Shown piece after piece: positions 8,119 through 17,167 of a stretch of 64,000 nt of DNA. The position numbers were made by a program, and so were the translations under genes. The notes beneath the pieces were generated by a model. That model was not told the DNA's origin. It saw only the letters and a program-made list of their open reading frames with translations, and ran no database searches. This DNA is from Neisseria uirgultaei (GTDB lineage: Bacteria; Pseudomonadota; Gammaproteobacteria; Burkholderiales; Neisseriaceae). The stretch spans positions 1 through 64,000 of the forward strand of contig NZ_CAUIYF010000007.1 in assembly GCF_962719845.1 (NCBI RefSeq), in the 5' to 3' direction. Every line of letters begins with the position of its first letter. Position 1 is the first letter of the stretch.

Positions 8119-8424
8119 ATGGCTAAGAAAGCACTTATTAATCGTGAGCTGAAACGTCAAGCATTAGCGAAAAAGTTTGCTGCTAAACGTGAGGCAATTT
8201 TCGCTGTTATTAATGATGCTAATGCGACTGAAGAAGAACGCTTTGAAGCACGTTTGAAATTTCAATCCATTCCTCGTAATGCAGCACCTGTACGTCAACG
8301 TCGTCGTTGTGCTTTGACAGGTCGTCCTCGTGGTACTTTCCGTAAATTTGGTTTGGGTCGTATTAAAATCCGTGAAATCGCTATGCGTGGCGAGATTCCT
8401 GGTGTTGTTAAAGCTAGCTGGTAA
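8119..8424 (+). CDS. rpsN: 30S ribosomal protein S14, zinc-independent long form
   Basis: S14 (101 residues) is the long form that lacks the two CxxC zinc pairs; only one cysteine is visible in the signature RRRCALTGRPRGTFRKFGLG near residues 61-80. The C terminus KASW is typical. It starts two bases after the rplE stop. No zinc-binding paralogue occurs in this window. Confidence 0.98.
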   Translation: MAKKALINRELKRQALAKKFAAKREAIFAVINDANATEEERFEARLKFQSIPRNAAPVRQRRRCALTGRPRGTFRKFGLGRIKIREIAMRGEIPGVVKASW

Positions 8425-8438
8425 TAGGAGTATAAATA

Positions 8439-8831
8439 ATGAGTATGCATGATCCTATTTCCGATATGTTGACTCGTATTCGCAATGCGCAACGTGCTAA
8501 TAAAGCAACTGTTGCCATGCCTTCTTCAAAATTGAAATGTGCAATTGCAAAAGTTCTGAAAGATGAAGGCTATATCGAGGATTTTACGGTTTCTGCTGAT
8601 GCAAAACCGGTATTGGAAATTCAATTGAAATACTATGCAGGTCGCCCTGTGATTGAGCAAATTAAACGTGTTTCACGTCCTGGTTTGCGTATTTACAAAG
8701 CATCAAGCGAGATCCCTAGCGTAATGAATGGCTTGGGTGTCGCTATTGTTAGTACTTCTAAAGGTGTGATGACTGATCGCAAAGCCCGTTCTGAGGGTGT
8801 TGGTGGTGAGTTGTTGTGCATCGTAGCCTAG
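8439..8831 (+). CDS. rpsH: 30S ribosomal protein S8
   Basis: S8 (130 residues) binds 16S rRNA helix 21 and, in E. coli, its own spc mRNA near rplE as translational repressor. MSMHDPISDMLTRIRNAQ and the C-terminal GVGGELLCIVA with RPGLRIYK near residues 86-93 identify it. AGGAG precedes the start. Confidence 0.99.
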   Translation: MSMHDPISDMLTRIRNAQRANKATVAMPSSKLKCAIAKVLKDEGYIEDFTVSADAKPVLEIQLKYYAGRPVIEQIKRVSRPGLRIYKASSEIPSVMNGLGVAIVSTSKGVMTDRKARSEGVGGELLCIVA

Positions 8832-8844
8832 TGGAGAAATGTAA

Positions 8845-9378
8845 ATGTCACGCGTCGCAAAAAACCCAGTGACTGTTCCTGCTGGTGTAGAAGTAAAATT
8901 CGGAACAGATGCATTGGTAATCAAAGGTAAACATGGCGAACTGTCCTTTCCTTTGCATTCCGATGTTGCTATTGAACTAAACGATGGTAAATTGACTTTT
9001 GCTGCAAAAAATGACAGTAAGCAGGCTAATGCTATGTCTGGTACTGCTCGTGCATTGGTTAATAACATGGTTAAGGGTGTTTCTGAAGGTTTTGAGAAAA
9101 AACTTCAATTGATTGGTGTAGGTTATCGTGCCCAAGCGCAAGGCAAAGTTTTGAACTTATCTTTGGGTTTCTCTCATCCAATCGTATATGAAATGCCTGA
9201 AGGTGTTTCTGTTCAAACTCCTAGCCAAACAGAAATCGTTTTGACTGGTGCAGATAAACAAGTGGTTGGCCAAGTCGCTGCTGAAATTCGTGCATTCCGT
9301 TCTCCTGAGCCTTATAAAGGCAAAGGTGTTCGTTATGTAGGTGAAGTAGTAGTGATGAAAGAAGCCAAGAAAAAATAA
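8845..9378 (+). CDS. rplF: 50S ribosomal protein L6
   Basis: L6 (177 residues) has two repeated domains and sits near the GTPase-associated centre. MSRVAKNPVTVPAGVEV at the start and the signature PEPYKGKGVRYVGE near residues 156-169 are intact. GTGGAG at 8831-8836 is the ribosome site. Confidence 0.99.
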   Translation: MSRVAKNPVTVPAGVEVKFGTDALVIKGKHGELSFPLHSDVAIELNDGKLTFAAKNDSKQANAMSGTARALVNNMVKGVSEGFEKKLQLIGVGYRAQAQGKVLNLSLGFSHPIVYEMPEGVSVQTPSQTEIVLTGADKQVVGQVAAEIRAFRSPEPYKGKGVRYVGEVVVMKEAKKK

Positions 9379-9391
9379 TTGAGGTTCACTA

Positions 9392-9745
9392 ATGGATAAA
9401 CATACAACCCGACTCCGTCGTGCACGCAAAACCCGTGCGCGTATTGCGGACTTGAAAATGGTAAGATTATGTGTGTTCCGCAGCAATAATCATATTTATG
9501 CTCAAGTAATTAGTGCTGAAGGTGATAAAGTATTGGCTCAAGCCTCTACATTGGAAGCTGAAGTACGTAGTAGCCTGAAATCAGGTAGCAACGTTGAAGC
9601 AGCAGCTGTAGTTGGTAAGCGTATTGCTGAAAAAGCTAAAGCAGTAGGTGTTGAAAAAGTTGCTTTTGACCGTTCAGGTTTCCAATATCACGGTCGTGTG
9701 AAAGCTTTGGCTGAAGCTGCACGTGAAAATGGTTTAAGCTTCTAA
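9392..9745 (+). CDS. rplR: 50S ribosomal protein L18
   Basis: L18 (117 residues) binds 5S rRNA with L5. An arginine-rich N terminus (TTRLRRARKTRARI), LCVFRSNNHIYAQVI near residues 31-45 and a final FDRSGFQYHGRVKALAEAAR segment are typical. It follows rplF by 13 bases. Confidence 0.99.
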   Translation: MDKHTTRLRRARKTRARIADLKMVRLCVFRSNNHIYAQVISAEGDKVLAQASTLEAEVRSSLKSGSNVEAAAVVGKRIAEKAKAVGVEKVAFDRSGFQYHGRVKALAEAARENGLSF

Positions 9746-9762
9746 TATTTGGAGACTTTCAG

Positions 9763-10281
9763 ATGGCAAAACATGAAATTGAAGAACGCGGTGACGGCCT
9801 GATTGAAAAGATGGTTGCAGTTAATCGCGTGACTAAAGTAGTTAAAGGTGGCCGTATTATGGCTTTCTCTGCACTGACTGTTGTTGGTGATGGAGATGGT
9901 CGTATTGGTATGGGTAAAGGTAAGTCAAAAGAAGTGCCTGTTGCAGTCCAAAAGGCGATGGATCAAGCACGACGCTCTATGATTAAGGTTCCATTAAAAA
10001 ATGGTACGATTCATCATGAGGTTATTGGTCAACATGGTGCTACTAAAGTATTTATGCAGCCTGCTAAAGAGGGTAGTGGCGTAAAAGCCGGTGGACCTAT
10101 GCGTTTGGTTTTTGATGCCATGGGCATTCATAATATCTCCGCCAAAGTACACGGATCTACTAACCCATATAATATCGTACGTGCAACATTAGATGGTTTA
10201 TCTAAGTTGTATACTCCTGCTGATATCGCAGCCAAACGTGGCTTGACAGTGGAAGACATTTTGGGAGTTAACCATGGCTGA
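9763..10281 (+). CDS. rpsE: 30S ribosomal protein S5
   Basis: S5 (172 residues) is involved in decoding accuracy and mRNA unwinding. The double-stranded RNA binding signature lies around EKMVAVNRVTKVVKGGR near residues 15-31. The loop near KVVKGGR is the spectinomycin-resistance region and looks uninterrupted. Its stop overlaps the rpmD start by 8 bases. Confidence 0.99.
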   Translation: MAKHEIEERGDGLIEKMVAVNRVTKVVKGGRIMAFSALTVVGDGDGRIGMGKGKSKEVPVAVQKAMDQARRSMIKVPLKNGTIHHEVIGQHGATKVFMQPAKEGSGVKAGGPMRLVFDAMGIHNISAKVHGSTNPYNIVRATLDGLSKLYTPADIAAKRGLTVEDILGVNHG

Positions 10282-10459
10282 GCAAAAAAAGATTAGGGTT
10301 ACATTGGTTAAAAGCCTGATTGGTACAATTGAATCTCATCGTGCATGTGCACGCGGTTTAGGTTTGCGTCGTCGCGAGCATACGGTAGAGGTTTTAGATA
10401 CCCCTGAAAACCGTGGTATGATTAATAAAATCAGCTACTTGTTGAAAGTGGAGTCTTGA
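10274..10459 (+). CDS. rpmD: 50S ribosomal protein L30
   Basis: L30 (61 residues) is a small 23S rRNA binder. KIRVTLVKSLIGTIESHRA and GLGLRRREHTVEV are the family pattern. The start lies inside the end of rpsE and the stop is followed after one base by rplO. Confidence 0.98.
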   Translation: MAEQKKIRVTLVKSLIGTIESHRACARGLGLRRREHTVEVLDTPENRGMINKISYLLKVES

Positions 10460-10460
10460 T

Positions 10461-10895
10461 ATGTTTTTGAATACAATTCAACCTGCTGTTGGTGCTACGC
10501 ATGCTGGTCGTCGTGTTGGACGCGGTATTGGTAGTGGTCTTGGTAAAACAGGTGGTCGTGGTCATAAAGGTCAAAAGAGCCGGTCTGGTGGGTTTCATAA
10601 GGTGGGTTTCGAGGGTGGTCAAATGCCCTTGCAACGACGCCTCCCTAAAAGAGGTTTTAAATCTTTAACAGCATCAGCTAATGCACAGCTTCGTTTAAGT
10701 GAACTGGAATCAATTGCTGTTAATGAGATTGATATTTTGGTCTTAAAGCAAGCAGGTCTGATTGCATCTACAGTCTCTAATGTTAAAGTTATTGCTTCTG
10801 GTGAAATTTCTAAGGCAGTTGCTTTGAGGGGTATTAAAGTTACCAAAGGTGCGAGAGCTGCTATCGAGGCTGCTGGTGGTAAGATTGAAATGTAA
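10461..10895 (+). CDS. rplO: 50S ribosomal protein L15
   Basis: L15 (144 residues) is a late-stage assembly protein of the large subunit. The glycine and arginine rich N-terminal part (GRRVGRGIGSGLGKTGGRGH near residues 17-36) and the C-terminal VTKGARAAIEAAGGKIE are diagnostic. It is followed 11 bases later by secY, as in most spc operons. Confidence 0.99.
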   Translation: MFLNTIQPAVGATHAGRRVGRGIGSGLGKTGGRGHKGQKSRSGGFHKVGFEGGQMPLQRRLPKRGFKSLTASANAQLRLSELESIAVNEIDILVLKQAGLIASTVSNVKVIASGEISKAVALRGIKVTKGARAAIEAAGGKIEM

Positions 10896-10906
10896 GGTTT
10901 AATATT

Positions 10907-12196
10907 GTGGCTAATCAACAAACGTCATCAGGTTTATCCAAGTTTGGAGATCTTAAGAAACGTCTTTTGTTTCTATTTGGAGCATTGATTGTTTTTCGAA
11001 TTGGTGCCCATATACCCGTACCTGGAGTTGATGCTGTTGCTTTAGCTAAATTATACGAAAGCGCTGGAAACGGCATCCTGGGAATGTTGAATATGTTTTC
11101 CGGTGGGTCGTTAGAGCGCTTTAGTATATTTGCAATAGGAATCATGCCATATATTTCAGCTTCTATTATTGTACAGCTCGCTTCTGAAATTTTGCCATCA
11201 TTGAAGGCTTTAAAAAAAGAAGGGGAGGCTGGTAGAAAGGTAATTACGAAATATACTAGGTATGGTACTGTTTTGTTAGCAATTCTTCAAAGTCTAGGTG
11301 TTGCATCTTTCGTATTTCAGCAAGGAGTTGTTGTAACAAGTTCATTTGAGTTTCATGTTTCCACGGTAGTTTCTTTGGTAACGGGAACCATGTTTCTTAT
11401 GTGGCTTGGGGAGCAAATTACTGAAAGGGGTATCGGGAACGGTATTTCTTTAATTATTACGGCAGGTATTGCTTCAGGTATTCCTTCGGGTATTGCAAAG
11501 CTGGTTACACTGACGAACCAAGGTTCTATGAGCATGCTTACGGCGTTGCTTATTGTATTTGGTGCCTTATTATTAATTTATTTGGTTGTATACTTTGAAA
11601 GTGCACAGCGGAAGATTCCTATTCATTATGCAAAACGCCAGTTTAATGGTAGGGTGGGGAGTCAAAATACGCATATGCCTTTCAAGTTGAATATGGCTGG
11701 TGTTATTCCCCCAATTTTTGCTTCCAGTATTATTCTATTTCCATCTACTCTTTTAGGTTGGTTTGGTTCGGCTGACACAAATAGTGTTTTGCATAAAATA
11801 GCTGGATTGTTACAACACGGTCAATTGCTGTATATGGCTTTATTTGCAGCGACAGTTATTTTCTTTTGTTATTTTTATACGGCTTTGTTTTTTAGCCCTA
11901 AAGAAATGGCAGAGAATTTAAAAAAGAGTGGTGCTTTTGTTCCTGGGATTAGACCTGGTGAGCAGACCTCTAGGTATTTAGAAAAAGTTGTATTACGTTT
12001 GACATTGTTTGGAGCTCTTTATATTACAACTATTTGTTTAATTCCAGAGTTCTTAACTACGGTTTTAAATGTACCTTTTTATTTGGGTGGTACGTCTTTG
12101 TTGATTCTAGTTGTTGTAACGATGGATTTTAGTACACAAATAAATTCGTATAGGCTTACTCAACAGTATGATAAGTTAATGACTCGTTCAAAATGA
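10907..12196 (+). CDS. secY: Protein translocase channel subunit SecY
   Basis: SecY (429 residues; E. coli 443) is the pore of the Sec translocon in the inner membrane. About ten hydrophobic segments are visible, the first at residues 19-37 (LLFLFGALIVFRIGAHIPVP). The loop RYGTVLLAILQ, the cytosolic SAQRKIPIHYAKRQ segment near residues 232-245 that contacts SecA and ribosome, and the C-terminal TQINSYRLTQQYDKLM support the call. The start is GTG at 10907 with TAAGG at 10893-10897 upstream. Codon choice is more AT-rich than the ribosomal genes, consistent with lower expression. Confidence 0.98.
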   Translation: MANQQTSSGLSKFGDLKKRLLFLFGALIVFRIGAHIPVPGVDAVALAKLYESAGNGILGMLNMFSGGSLERFSIFAIGIMPYISASIIVQLASEILPSLKALKKEGEAGRKVITKYTRYGTVLLAILQSLGVASFVFQQGVVVTSSFEFHVSTVVSLVTGTMFLMWLGEQITERGIGNGISLIITAGIASGIPSGIAKLVTLTNQGSMSMLTALLIVFGALLLIYLVVYFESAQRKIPIHYAKRQFNGRVGSQNTHMPFKLNMAGVIPPIFASSIILFPSTLLGWFGSADTNSVLHKIAGLLQHGQLLYMALFAATVIFFCYFYTALFFSPKEMAENLKKSGAFVPGIRPGEQTSRYLEKVVLRLTLFGALYITTICLIPEFLTTVLNVPFYLGGTSLLILVVVTMDFSTQINSYRLTQQYDKLMTRSK

Positions 12197-12220
12197 AATC
12201 ATTTTCTCGGAAATAGAATT

Positions 12221-12439
12221 ATGGCGAAAGAAGATACTATTCAAATGCAAGGTGAAATTCTTGAAACTTTACCTAATGCAACATTTAAAGTAAAACTTGA
12301 GAATGACCATATTGTATTGGGTCATATTTCTGGGAAGATGCGGATGCATTACATTCGTATTTCTCCGGGAGATAAGGTCACAGTAGAGCTGACACCTTAT
12401 GATTTAACTAGGGCTCGAATCGTTTTCAGAGCAAGATAA
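12221..12439 (+). CDS. infA: Translation initiation factor IF-1
   Basis: IF-1 (72 residues) is an OB-fold protein that occupies the A site during initiation. MAKEDTIQMQGEILETLPNA and the end YDLTRARIVFRAR match the family. The place between secY and rpmJ is common in beta-proteobacteria. Confidence 0.98.
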   Translation: MAKEDTIQMQGEILETLPNATFKVKLENDHIVLGHISGKMRMHYIRISPGDKVTVELTPYDLTRARIVFRAR

Positions 12440-12459
12440 ACCAATAAAAGGAAAATAAA

Positions 12460-12573
12460 ATGCGTGTACAACCATCTGTTAAGAAAATTTGCCGAAATTG
12501 CAAGATTATTCGTCGAAATCGTGTAGTTCGTGTAATTTGTACTGATCCCCGTCACAAACAGCGTCAAGGTTAA
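12460..12573 (+). CDS. rpmJ: 50S ribosomal protein L36, zinc-binding form
   Basis: This short gene encodes 37 residues beginning MRVQPSVKKICRNCKIIRR and ending HKQRQG. Zinc ligands C11, C14, C27 and H32 are all present, so it is the C+ form. AAAAGGAAA at 12446-12454 is the ribosome site. Confidence 0.97.
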   Translation: MRVQPSVKKICRNCKIIRRNRVVRVICTDPRHKQRQG

Positions 12574-12580
12574 TAGAATA

Positions 12581-12609
12581 TTTCTTTTAATGTGATTCTG
12601 TGATATAGT
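12581..12609 (+). promoter_or_regulatory. Candidate extended -10 promoter before rpsM
   Basis: TGATATAGT at 12601-12609 is an extended -10 element; TTTCTT at 12581-12586, 17 bases upstream of TATAGT, is a weak -35. It sits in the 65-bp gap between rpmJ and rpsM and could give the alpha group (rpsM-rplQ) its own transcription. Confidence 0.45.
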
Positions 12610-12638
12610 GACACACTTTGCCCTAAAAAGGAAAAAAT

Positions 12639-13001
12639 ATGGCTCGTATTGCAGGGGTAAATATCCCTAATAACGCACACATCGTAATTGGTCTTCAGGC
12701 TATTTACGGTATTGGTGCTACTCGTGCTAAATTGATTTGTGAGGCTGCAAATATTGCGCCTGATACTAAAGCAAAAGATTTGGACGAGACTCAATTAGAT
12801 GCTTTGCGTGACCAAGTTGCCAAGTATGAAGTAGAAGGTGATTTGCGTCGTGAAGTAACTATGAGTATCAAGCGATTGATGGACATGGGCTGCTATCGTG
12901 GCTTCCGTCATCGTCGCGGCTTACCATGCCGCGGTCAACGCACTCGTACAAATGCGCGTACTCGCAAAGGTCCGCGTAAAGCGATTGCTGGTAAGAAATA
13001 A
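12639..13001 (+). CDS. rpsM: 30S ribosomal protein S13
   Basis: S13 (120 residues) forms head bridges and touches P-site t[23 protein letters not shown], the [13 protein letters not shown] segment near residues 91-103 and a basic C-terminal tail [10 protein letters not shown] are typical. Confidence 0.99.
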
Positions 13002-13020
13002 ATTTTAAGGAATTTTATTA

Positions 13021-13416
13021 ATGGCTAAAGCAAACACAGCTTCACGTGTACGTAAAAAAGTACGTAAAACCGTGAGTGAGGGTATTGTGCACGTTCATGC
13101 ATCTTTCAACAATACCATCATTACAATCACTGACCGTCAAGGCAATGCGTTGTCTTGGGCTACCTCTGGCGGCGCTGGTTTTAAAGGTTCTCGTAAAAGT
13201 ACACCATTTGCAGCACAAGTTGCAGCAGAAGCAGCTGGTAAAGTTGCCCAAGAGTATGGCGTTAAAAATTTAGAGGTTCGTATTAAAGGTCCAGGTCCTG
13301 GTCGCGAATCCTCTGTACGTGCTTTGAATGCTCTTGGTTTCAAGATTACCAGCATTACTGACGTTACCCCGTTGCCTCATAACGGTTGCCGTCCGCCTAA
13401 AAAACGTCGTATTTAA
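13021..13416 (+). CDS. rpsK: 30S ribosomal protein S11
   Basis: S11 (131 residues) lies on the platform near the E-site codon. [20 protein letters not shown] near residues 23-42 and the end [15 protein letters not shown] are diagnostic. It is preceded by TAAGG at 13006-13010. Confidence 0.99.
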
Positions 13417-13435
13417 TATTGGAGTGATTTGAAAC

Positions 13436-14056
13436 ATGGCACGTTATATTGGCCCTAAATGTAAGTTGGCACGTCGCGAAGGTACGGATTTGTTTTTGAA
13501 GAGTGCGCGCCGCTCTTTGGATTCTAAATGTAAAATTGATTCCGCTCCCGGTCAGCATGGTGCAAAAAAACCGCGTTTGTCAGACTATGGTTTGCAGTTG
13601 CGTGAAAAACAAAAAATCCGCCGTATTTATGGCGTATTAGAACGTCAGTTCCGTCGTTATTTCGCAGAAGCTGATCGTCGTAAAGGTTCTACTGGCGAGT
13701 TGCTGTTGCAATTGCTGGAATCTCGTTTGGATAATGTCGTTTATCGTATGGGTTTTGGTTCTACCCGAGCTGAAGCAAGACAGCTTGTTTCTCATAAGGC
13801 GATAGCTGTAAATGGACAAGTCGTCAATATTCCTTCTTTCCAAGTGAAAGCTGGTGATGTTGTCTCGGTTCGTGAGAAAGCCAAAAAACAGGCACGTATT
13901 CAAGAAGCATTGGGTTTGGCAACTCAAATCGGCTTGCCGGGTTGGGTTTCTGTAGATGCAGATAAACTTGAGGGTGTGTTCAAAAACATACCGGATCGCT
14001 CGGAATTGACCGGTGATATTAATGAACAGCTGGTGGTAGAGTTCTACTCTAAATAA
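13436..14056 (+). CDS. rpsD: 30S ribosomal protein S4
   Basis: S4 (206 residues) is a primary 16S rRNA binder and, in E. coli, the alpha operon repressor. MARYIGPKCKLARREGTDLF and the S4 RNA-binding domain beginning SRLDNVVYRMGFGSTRAEAR near residues 96-115 are clear. GGAGTG precedes the start. Confidence 0.99.
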   Translation: MARYIGPKCKLARREGTDLFLKSARRSLDSKCKIDSAPGQHGAKKPRLSDYGLQLREKQKIRRIYGVLERQFRRYFAEADRRKGSTGELLLQLLESRLDNVVYRMGFGSTRAEARQLVSHKAIAVNGQVVNIPSFQVKAGDVVSVREKAKKQARIQEALGLATQIGLPGWVSVDADKLEGVFKNIPDRSELTGDINEQLVVEFYSK

Positions 14057-14081
14057 TGCTAGCTCAGTGAGGGACAGTTAA

Positions 14082-15068
14082 ATGCAGAATGGCACAACCG
14101 AATTTTTGAAACCTCGTCAAATTGATGTAAATACTTTTTCTGCAACTCGTGCAAAAGTATCTATGCAGCCATTTGAACGTGGTTTCGGTCATACCTTAGG
14201 TAATGCTTTGCGCCGTATCTTACTGTCATCCATGAATGGTTTTGCTCCTACTGAAGTGGCTATTACCGGTGTATTACACGAATATTCTACTGTTGATGGT
14301 GTTCAGGAAGATGTTGTTGACATTTTGCTGAATATTAAAGGTATTGTGTTTAAACTCCATGGTCGTAGCCAAGTTCAACTTGTGTTGAAGAAATCAGGTT
14401 CAGGTGTCGTATCTGCCGGTGATATTGAGTTGCCGCATGATGTAGAAATTCTGAATCCTGGTCATGTCATTTGTCATTTGGCTGATAACGGTCAAATTGA
14501 GATGGAAATTAAAGTAGAGCAAGGTCGTGGTTATCAATCTGTTTCAGGTCGTCAGGTAGTTCGTGATGAGAACCGTCAGATTGGTGCAATCCAGTTGGAT
14601 GCGAGCTTTTCGCCCATCAGCCGTGTTAGCTTTGAGGTTGAACCTGCACGTGTAGAGCAGCGGACGGATCTTGATAAGTTGGTTTTGGATATCGAAACCG
14701 ACGGTTCTATTGATCCTGAGGAAGCTGTACGCAGTGCAGCACGTATTTTGATTGATCAGATGTCTATTTTTGCTGATTTGCAGGGTACGCCTGTGGAGGA
14801 GGTTGAAGAAAAGGCACCTCCTATCGACCCTGTTCTTTTGCGTCCGGTGGATGATCTGGAATTGACAGTACGTTCAGCTAATTGTTTGAAAGCTGAGGAT
14901 ATTTATTATATTGGCGATTTGATTCAACGCACTGAAACCGAGCTTCTTAAAACGCCGAATTTGGGACGTAAATCTTTGAATGAGATTAAGGAAGTATTGG
15001 CATCTAAAGGTTTGACACTGGGTTCTAAGTTGGAAGCATGGCCACCTGTAGGCTTGGAAAAGCCTTAA
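14082..15068 (+). CDS. rpoA: RNA polymerase alpha subunit
   Basis: Alpha (328 residues; E. coli 329) dimerises to start RNA polymerase assembly. The N-terminal domain contains FERGFGHTLGNALRRILLSS near residues 28-47. A linker with EEVEEKAPP leads into the C-terminal domain (about residues 250-320), where ELTVRSANCLKAEDIYYIGD and NLGRKSLNEIKEVLASKGL form the UP-element and activator-contact helices. Its place between rpsD and rplQ is standard. Confidence 0.99.
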   Translation: MQNGTTEFLKPRQIDVNTFSATRAKVSMQPFERGFGHTLGNALRRILLSSMNGFAPTEVAITGVLHEYSTVDGVQEDVVDILLNIKGIVFKLHGRSQVQLVLKKSGSGVVSAGDIELPHDVEILNPGHVICHLADNGQIEMEIKVEQGRGYQSVSGRQVVRDENRQIGAIQLDASFSPISRVSFEVEPARVEQRTDLDKLVLDIETDGSIDPEEAVRSAARILIDQMSIFADLQGTPVEEVEEKAPPIDPVLLRPVDDLELTVRSANCLKAEDIYYIGDLIQRTETELLKTPNLGRKSLNEIKEVLASKGLTLGSKLEAWPPVGLEKP

Positions 15069-15091
15069 TGAAGAATTAAAGGATAATTGAT

Positions 15092-15460
15092 ATGCGTCAT
15101 CGTAATGGCAATCGCAAATTAAACCGTACCAGCAGTCATCGTGCTGCAATGCTGCGTAATATGGCGAATTCATTATTGACTCACGAAACTATTGTAACAA
15201 CTCTGCCTAAGGCCAAGGAATTGCGCCGTGTAGTAGAGCCGTTGATTACATTGGGTAAAAAGCCGTCATTGGCAAACCGCCGTTTGGCATTTGACCGTAC
15301 TCGCGACCGTGATGTTGTAGTAAAACTGTTTGGCGATTTGGGGCCTCGTTTTACTGCTCGTAACGGTGGTTATGTTCGAGTGTTGAAATACGGATTCCGT
15401 AAAGGTGATAATGCACCTCTGGCACTGGTTGAATTGGTTGACAAACCGGTTGCTGAGTAA
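15092..15460 (+). CDS. rplQ: 50S ribosomal protein L17
   Basis: L17 (122 residues) is at the tunnel exit side of the large subunit. MRHRNGNRKLNRTSSHRAAM is the canonical start and GGYVRVLKYGFRKGDNAPLA lies near the end. A strong terminator follows, so this closes the ribosomal cluster. Confidence 0.99.
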   Translation: MRHRNGNRKLNRTSSHRAAMLRNMANSLLTHETIVTTLPKAKELRRVVEPLITLGKKPSLANRRLAFDRTRDRDVVVKLFGDLGPRFTARNGGYVRVLKYGFRKGDNAPLALVELVDKPVAE

Positions 15461-15471
15461 TTTTAGTCATA

Positions 15472-15508
15472 TAACGCCATCTGCCGAAAAGCAGGTGGCG
15501 TTATTTTT
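15472..15508 (+). terminator. Rho-independent terminator after rplQ
   Basis: TAACGCCA at 15472-15479 pairs with TGGCGTTA at 15496-15503, with further pairing TCTGC/GCAGG (one mismatch), a CGAAAA loop and a run of five T. It contains no uptake sequence, unlike most terminators in the window. Confidence 0.9.
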
Positions 15509-15606
15509 GCAATATCTGATAGGTAATAGGGTATTGGCTATCATGTTTAAAATATTAATTGAATAGCTAAGGTTTGCGCGGTAAACTTATATCATTAAAA
15601 AATTCT

Positions 15607-16320
15607 ATGATGGTCTATATGATGAATGCCTTCGATATAAAGTCGACAAAGATGGACGTATTGTCTATATCTTTGCATACATCAGACTTGTTTGATTTGG
15701 AAGATGTGCTGGTCAAATTGGGCAAGAAGTTTCAAGAGTCTGGTGTTGTTCCATTTGTTCTGGATGTTCAAGAGTTTGATTATCCCGAGTCTTTGGATCT
15801 TGCTGCATTGGTTTCGTTGTTTTCAAGGCATGGTATGCAAATTTTGGGTCTGAAGCATTCTGATGAACGATGGGCTGCTGTGGCTATGAAGTATCATTTG
15901 CTGTTTTGTCTGTCTCATTCGGAAAATGTCAAAGAACTGGGTCAGGTTGAGGTGCAGAAAACGGAGGATGGTCAGAAAGCAAGGAAAACAGTATTGATTA
16001 CATCCCCTGTCCGTACCGGTCAGCAGGTTTATGCCGAAGATGGCGATTTGATTGTTACAGGGGCGGTCAGTCAGGGGGCGGAATTGATTGCGGATGGCAA
16101 TATACATATTTATGCGCCGATGAGGGGGCGTGCTTTGGCCGGTGCCAAGGGTGATACTTCTGCCCGCATATTTATCCACTCCATGCAGGCAGAACTGGTT
16201 TCTGTGGCGGGTATTTACCGTAATTTTGAACAGGATTTGCCGGATCATCTGCACAAGCAGCCGGTACAGATATTGTTGCAGGATAACCGATTGGTTATCA
16301 GTGCAATTGGCTCAGAGTAA
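15607..16320 (+). CDS. minC: Septum site-determining protein MinC
   Basis: MinC (237 residues from this start) inhibits FtsZ assembly away from midcell together with MinD. The N-terminal FtsZ-inhibiting domain (about 1-110) is followed by a linker with EDGQKARKTVLI and a C-terminal beta-helix domain containing VSQGAELIADGNIHIYAPMR near residues 155-174 that binds MinD. The start is uncertain among ATGs at 15607, 15610, 15619 and 15622 because no strong ribosome site is visible. It heads minCDE, followed directly by minD. Confidence 0.94.
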   Translation: MMVYMMNAFDIKSTKMDVLSISLHTSDLFDLEDVLVKLGKKFQESGVVPFVLDVQEFDYPESLDLAALVSLFSRHGMQILGLKHSDERWAAVAMKYHLLFCLSHSENVKELGQVEVQKTEDGQKARKTVLITSPVRTGQQVYAEDGDLIVTGAVSQGAELIADGNIHIYAPMRGRALAGAKGDTSARIFIHSMQAELVSVAGIYRNFEQDLPDHLHKQPVQILLQDNRLVISAIGSE

Positions 16321-16348
16321 TTGTTTGATATTTTAAAAAGGAAATATT

Positions 16349-17164
16349 GTGGCAAAAATTATTGTAGTAACTTCAGGTAAGGGCGGTGTCGGTAAAACGA
16401 CTACCAGCGCAAGTATTGCAACAGGTTTGGCATTACGCGGATATAAAACTGCGGTAATTGATTTTGATGTGGGTTTGCGTAATCTCGACCTCATTATGGG
16501 TTGCGAGCGTCGTGTCGTTTATGACCTGATCAATGTCATTCAGGGTGAGGCGACGCTCAACCAGGCTTTGATTAAAGATAAAAATTGTGAAAACCTGTTT
16601 ATTTTGCCGGCTTCCCAGACTCGGGATAAAGATGCTTTGACACGCGAGGGCGTAGAAAAAGTGATGCAGGAGCTGTCCGGCAAGAAAATGGGCTTTGAGT
16701 ATATTATTTGCGACTCTCCCGCCGGTATTGAGCAGGGTGCATTGATGGCGTTGTATTTTGCTGATGAAGCCATTGTAACGACCAATCCTGAGGTTTCCAG
16801 TGTGCGTGACTCCGACAGGATTTTGGGAATTTTGCAAAGCAAATCCCGTAAGGCGGAGCAAGGCGGTTCGGTTAAAGAACATCTGTTGATTACGCGTTAT
16901 TCTCCCGAACGTGTGGCAAAAGGCGAAATGCTGTCTGTACAGGATATTTGCGATATTCTGCGTATTCCTTTGCTGGGTGTGATTCCCGAATCCCAAAACG
17001 TCTTGCAGGCATCCAATTCCGGAGAACCGGTCATCCATCAGGACAGCGTAGCGGCTTCTGAGGCATATAAGGACGTTATTGCCCGTCTTTTGGGCGAGAA
17101 CCGTGAAATGCGTTTCTTGGAAGCTGAGAAAAAAAGCTTCTTCAAACGTCTGTTCGGAGGATAA
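16349..17164 (+). CDS. minD: Septum site-determining ATPase MinD
   Basis: MinD (271 residues) is a ParA-family ATPase that recruits MinC to the membrane and oscillates with MinE. The deviant Walker A is GKGGVGKTTTS near residues 10-20, and the C-terminal amphipathic membrane helix is visible as KKSFFKRLFGG. The start is GTG at 16349 with AAAAGGAAA upstream. minE follows 3 bases after the stop. Confidence 0.98.
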   Translation: MAKIIVVTSGKGGVGKTTTSASIATGLALRGYKTAVIDFDVGLRNLDLIMGCERRVVYDLINVIQGEATLNQALIKDKNCENLFILPASQTRDKDALTREGVEKVMQELSGKKMGFEYIICDSPAGIEQGALMALYFADEAIVTTNPEVSSVRDSDRILGILQSKSRKAEQGGSVKEHLLITRYSPERVAKGEMLSVQDICDILRIPLLGVIPESQNVLQASNSGEPVIHQDSVAASEAYKDVIARLLGENREMRFLEAEKKSFFKRLFGG

Positions 17165-17167
17165 GGT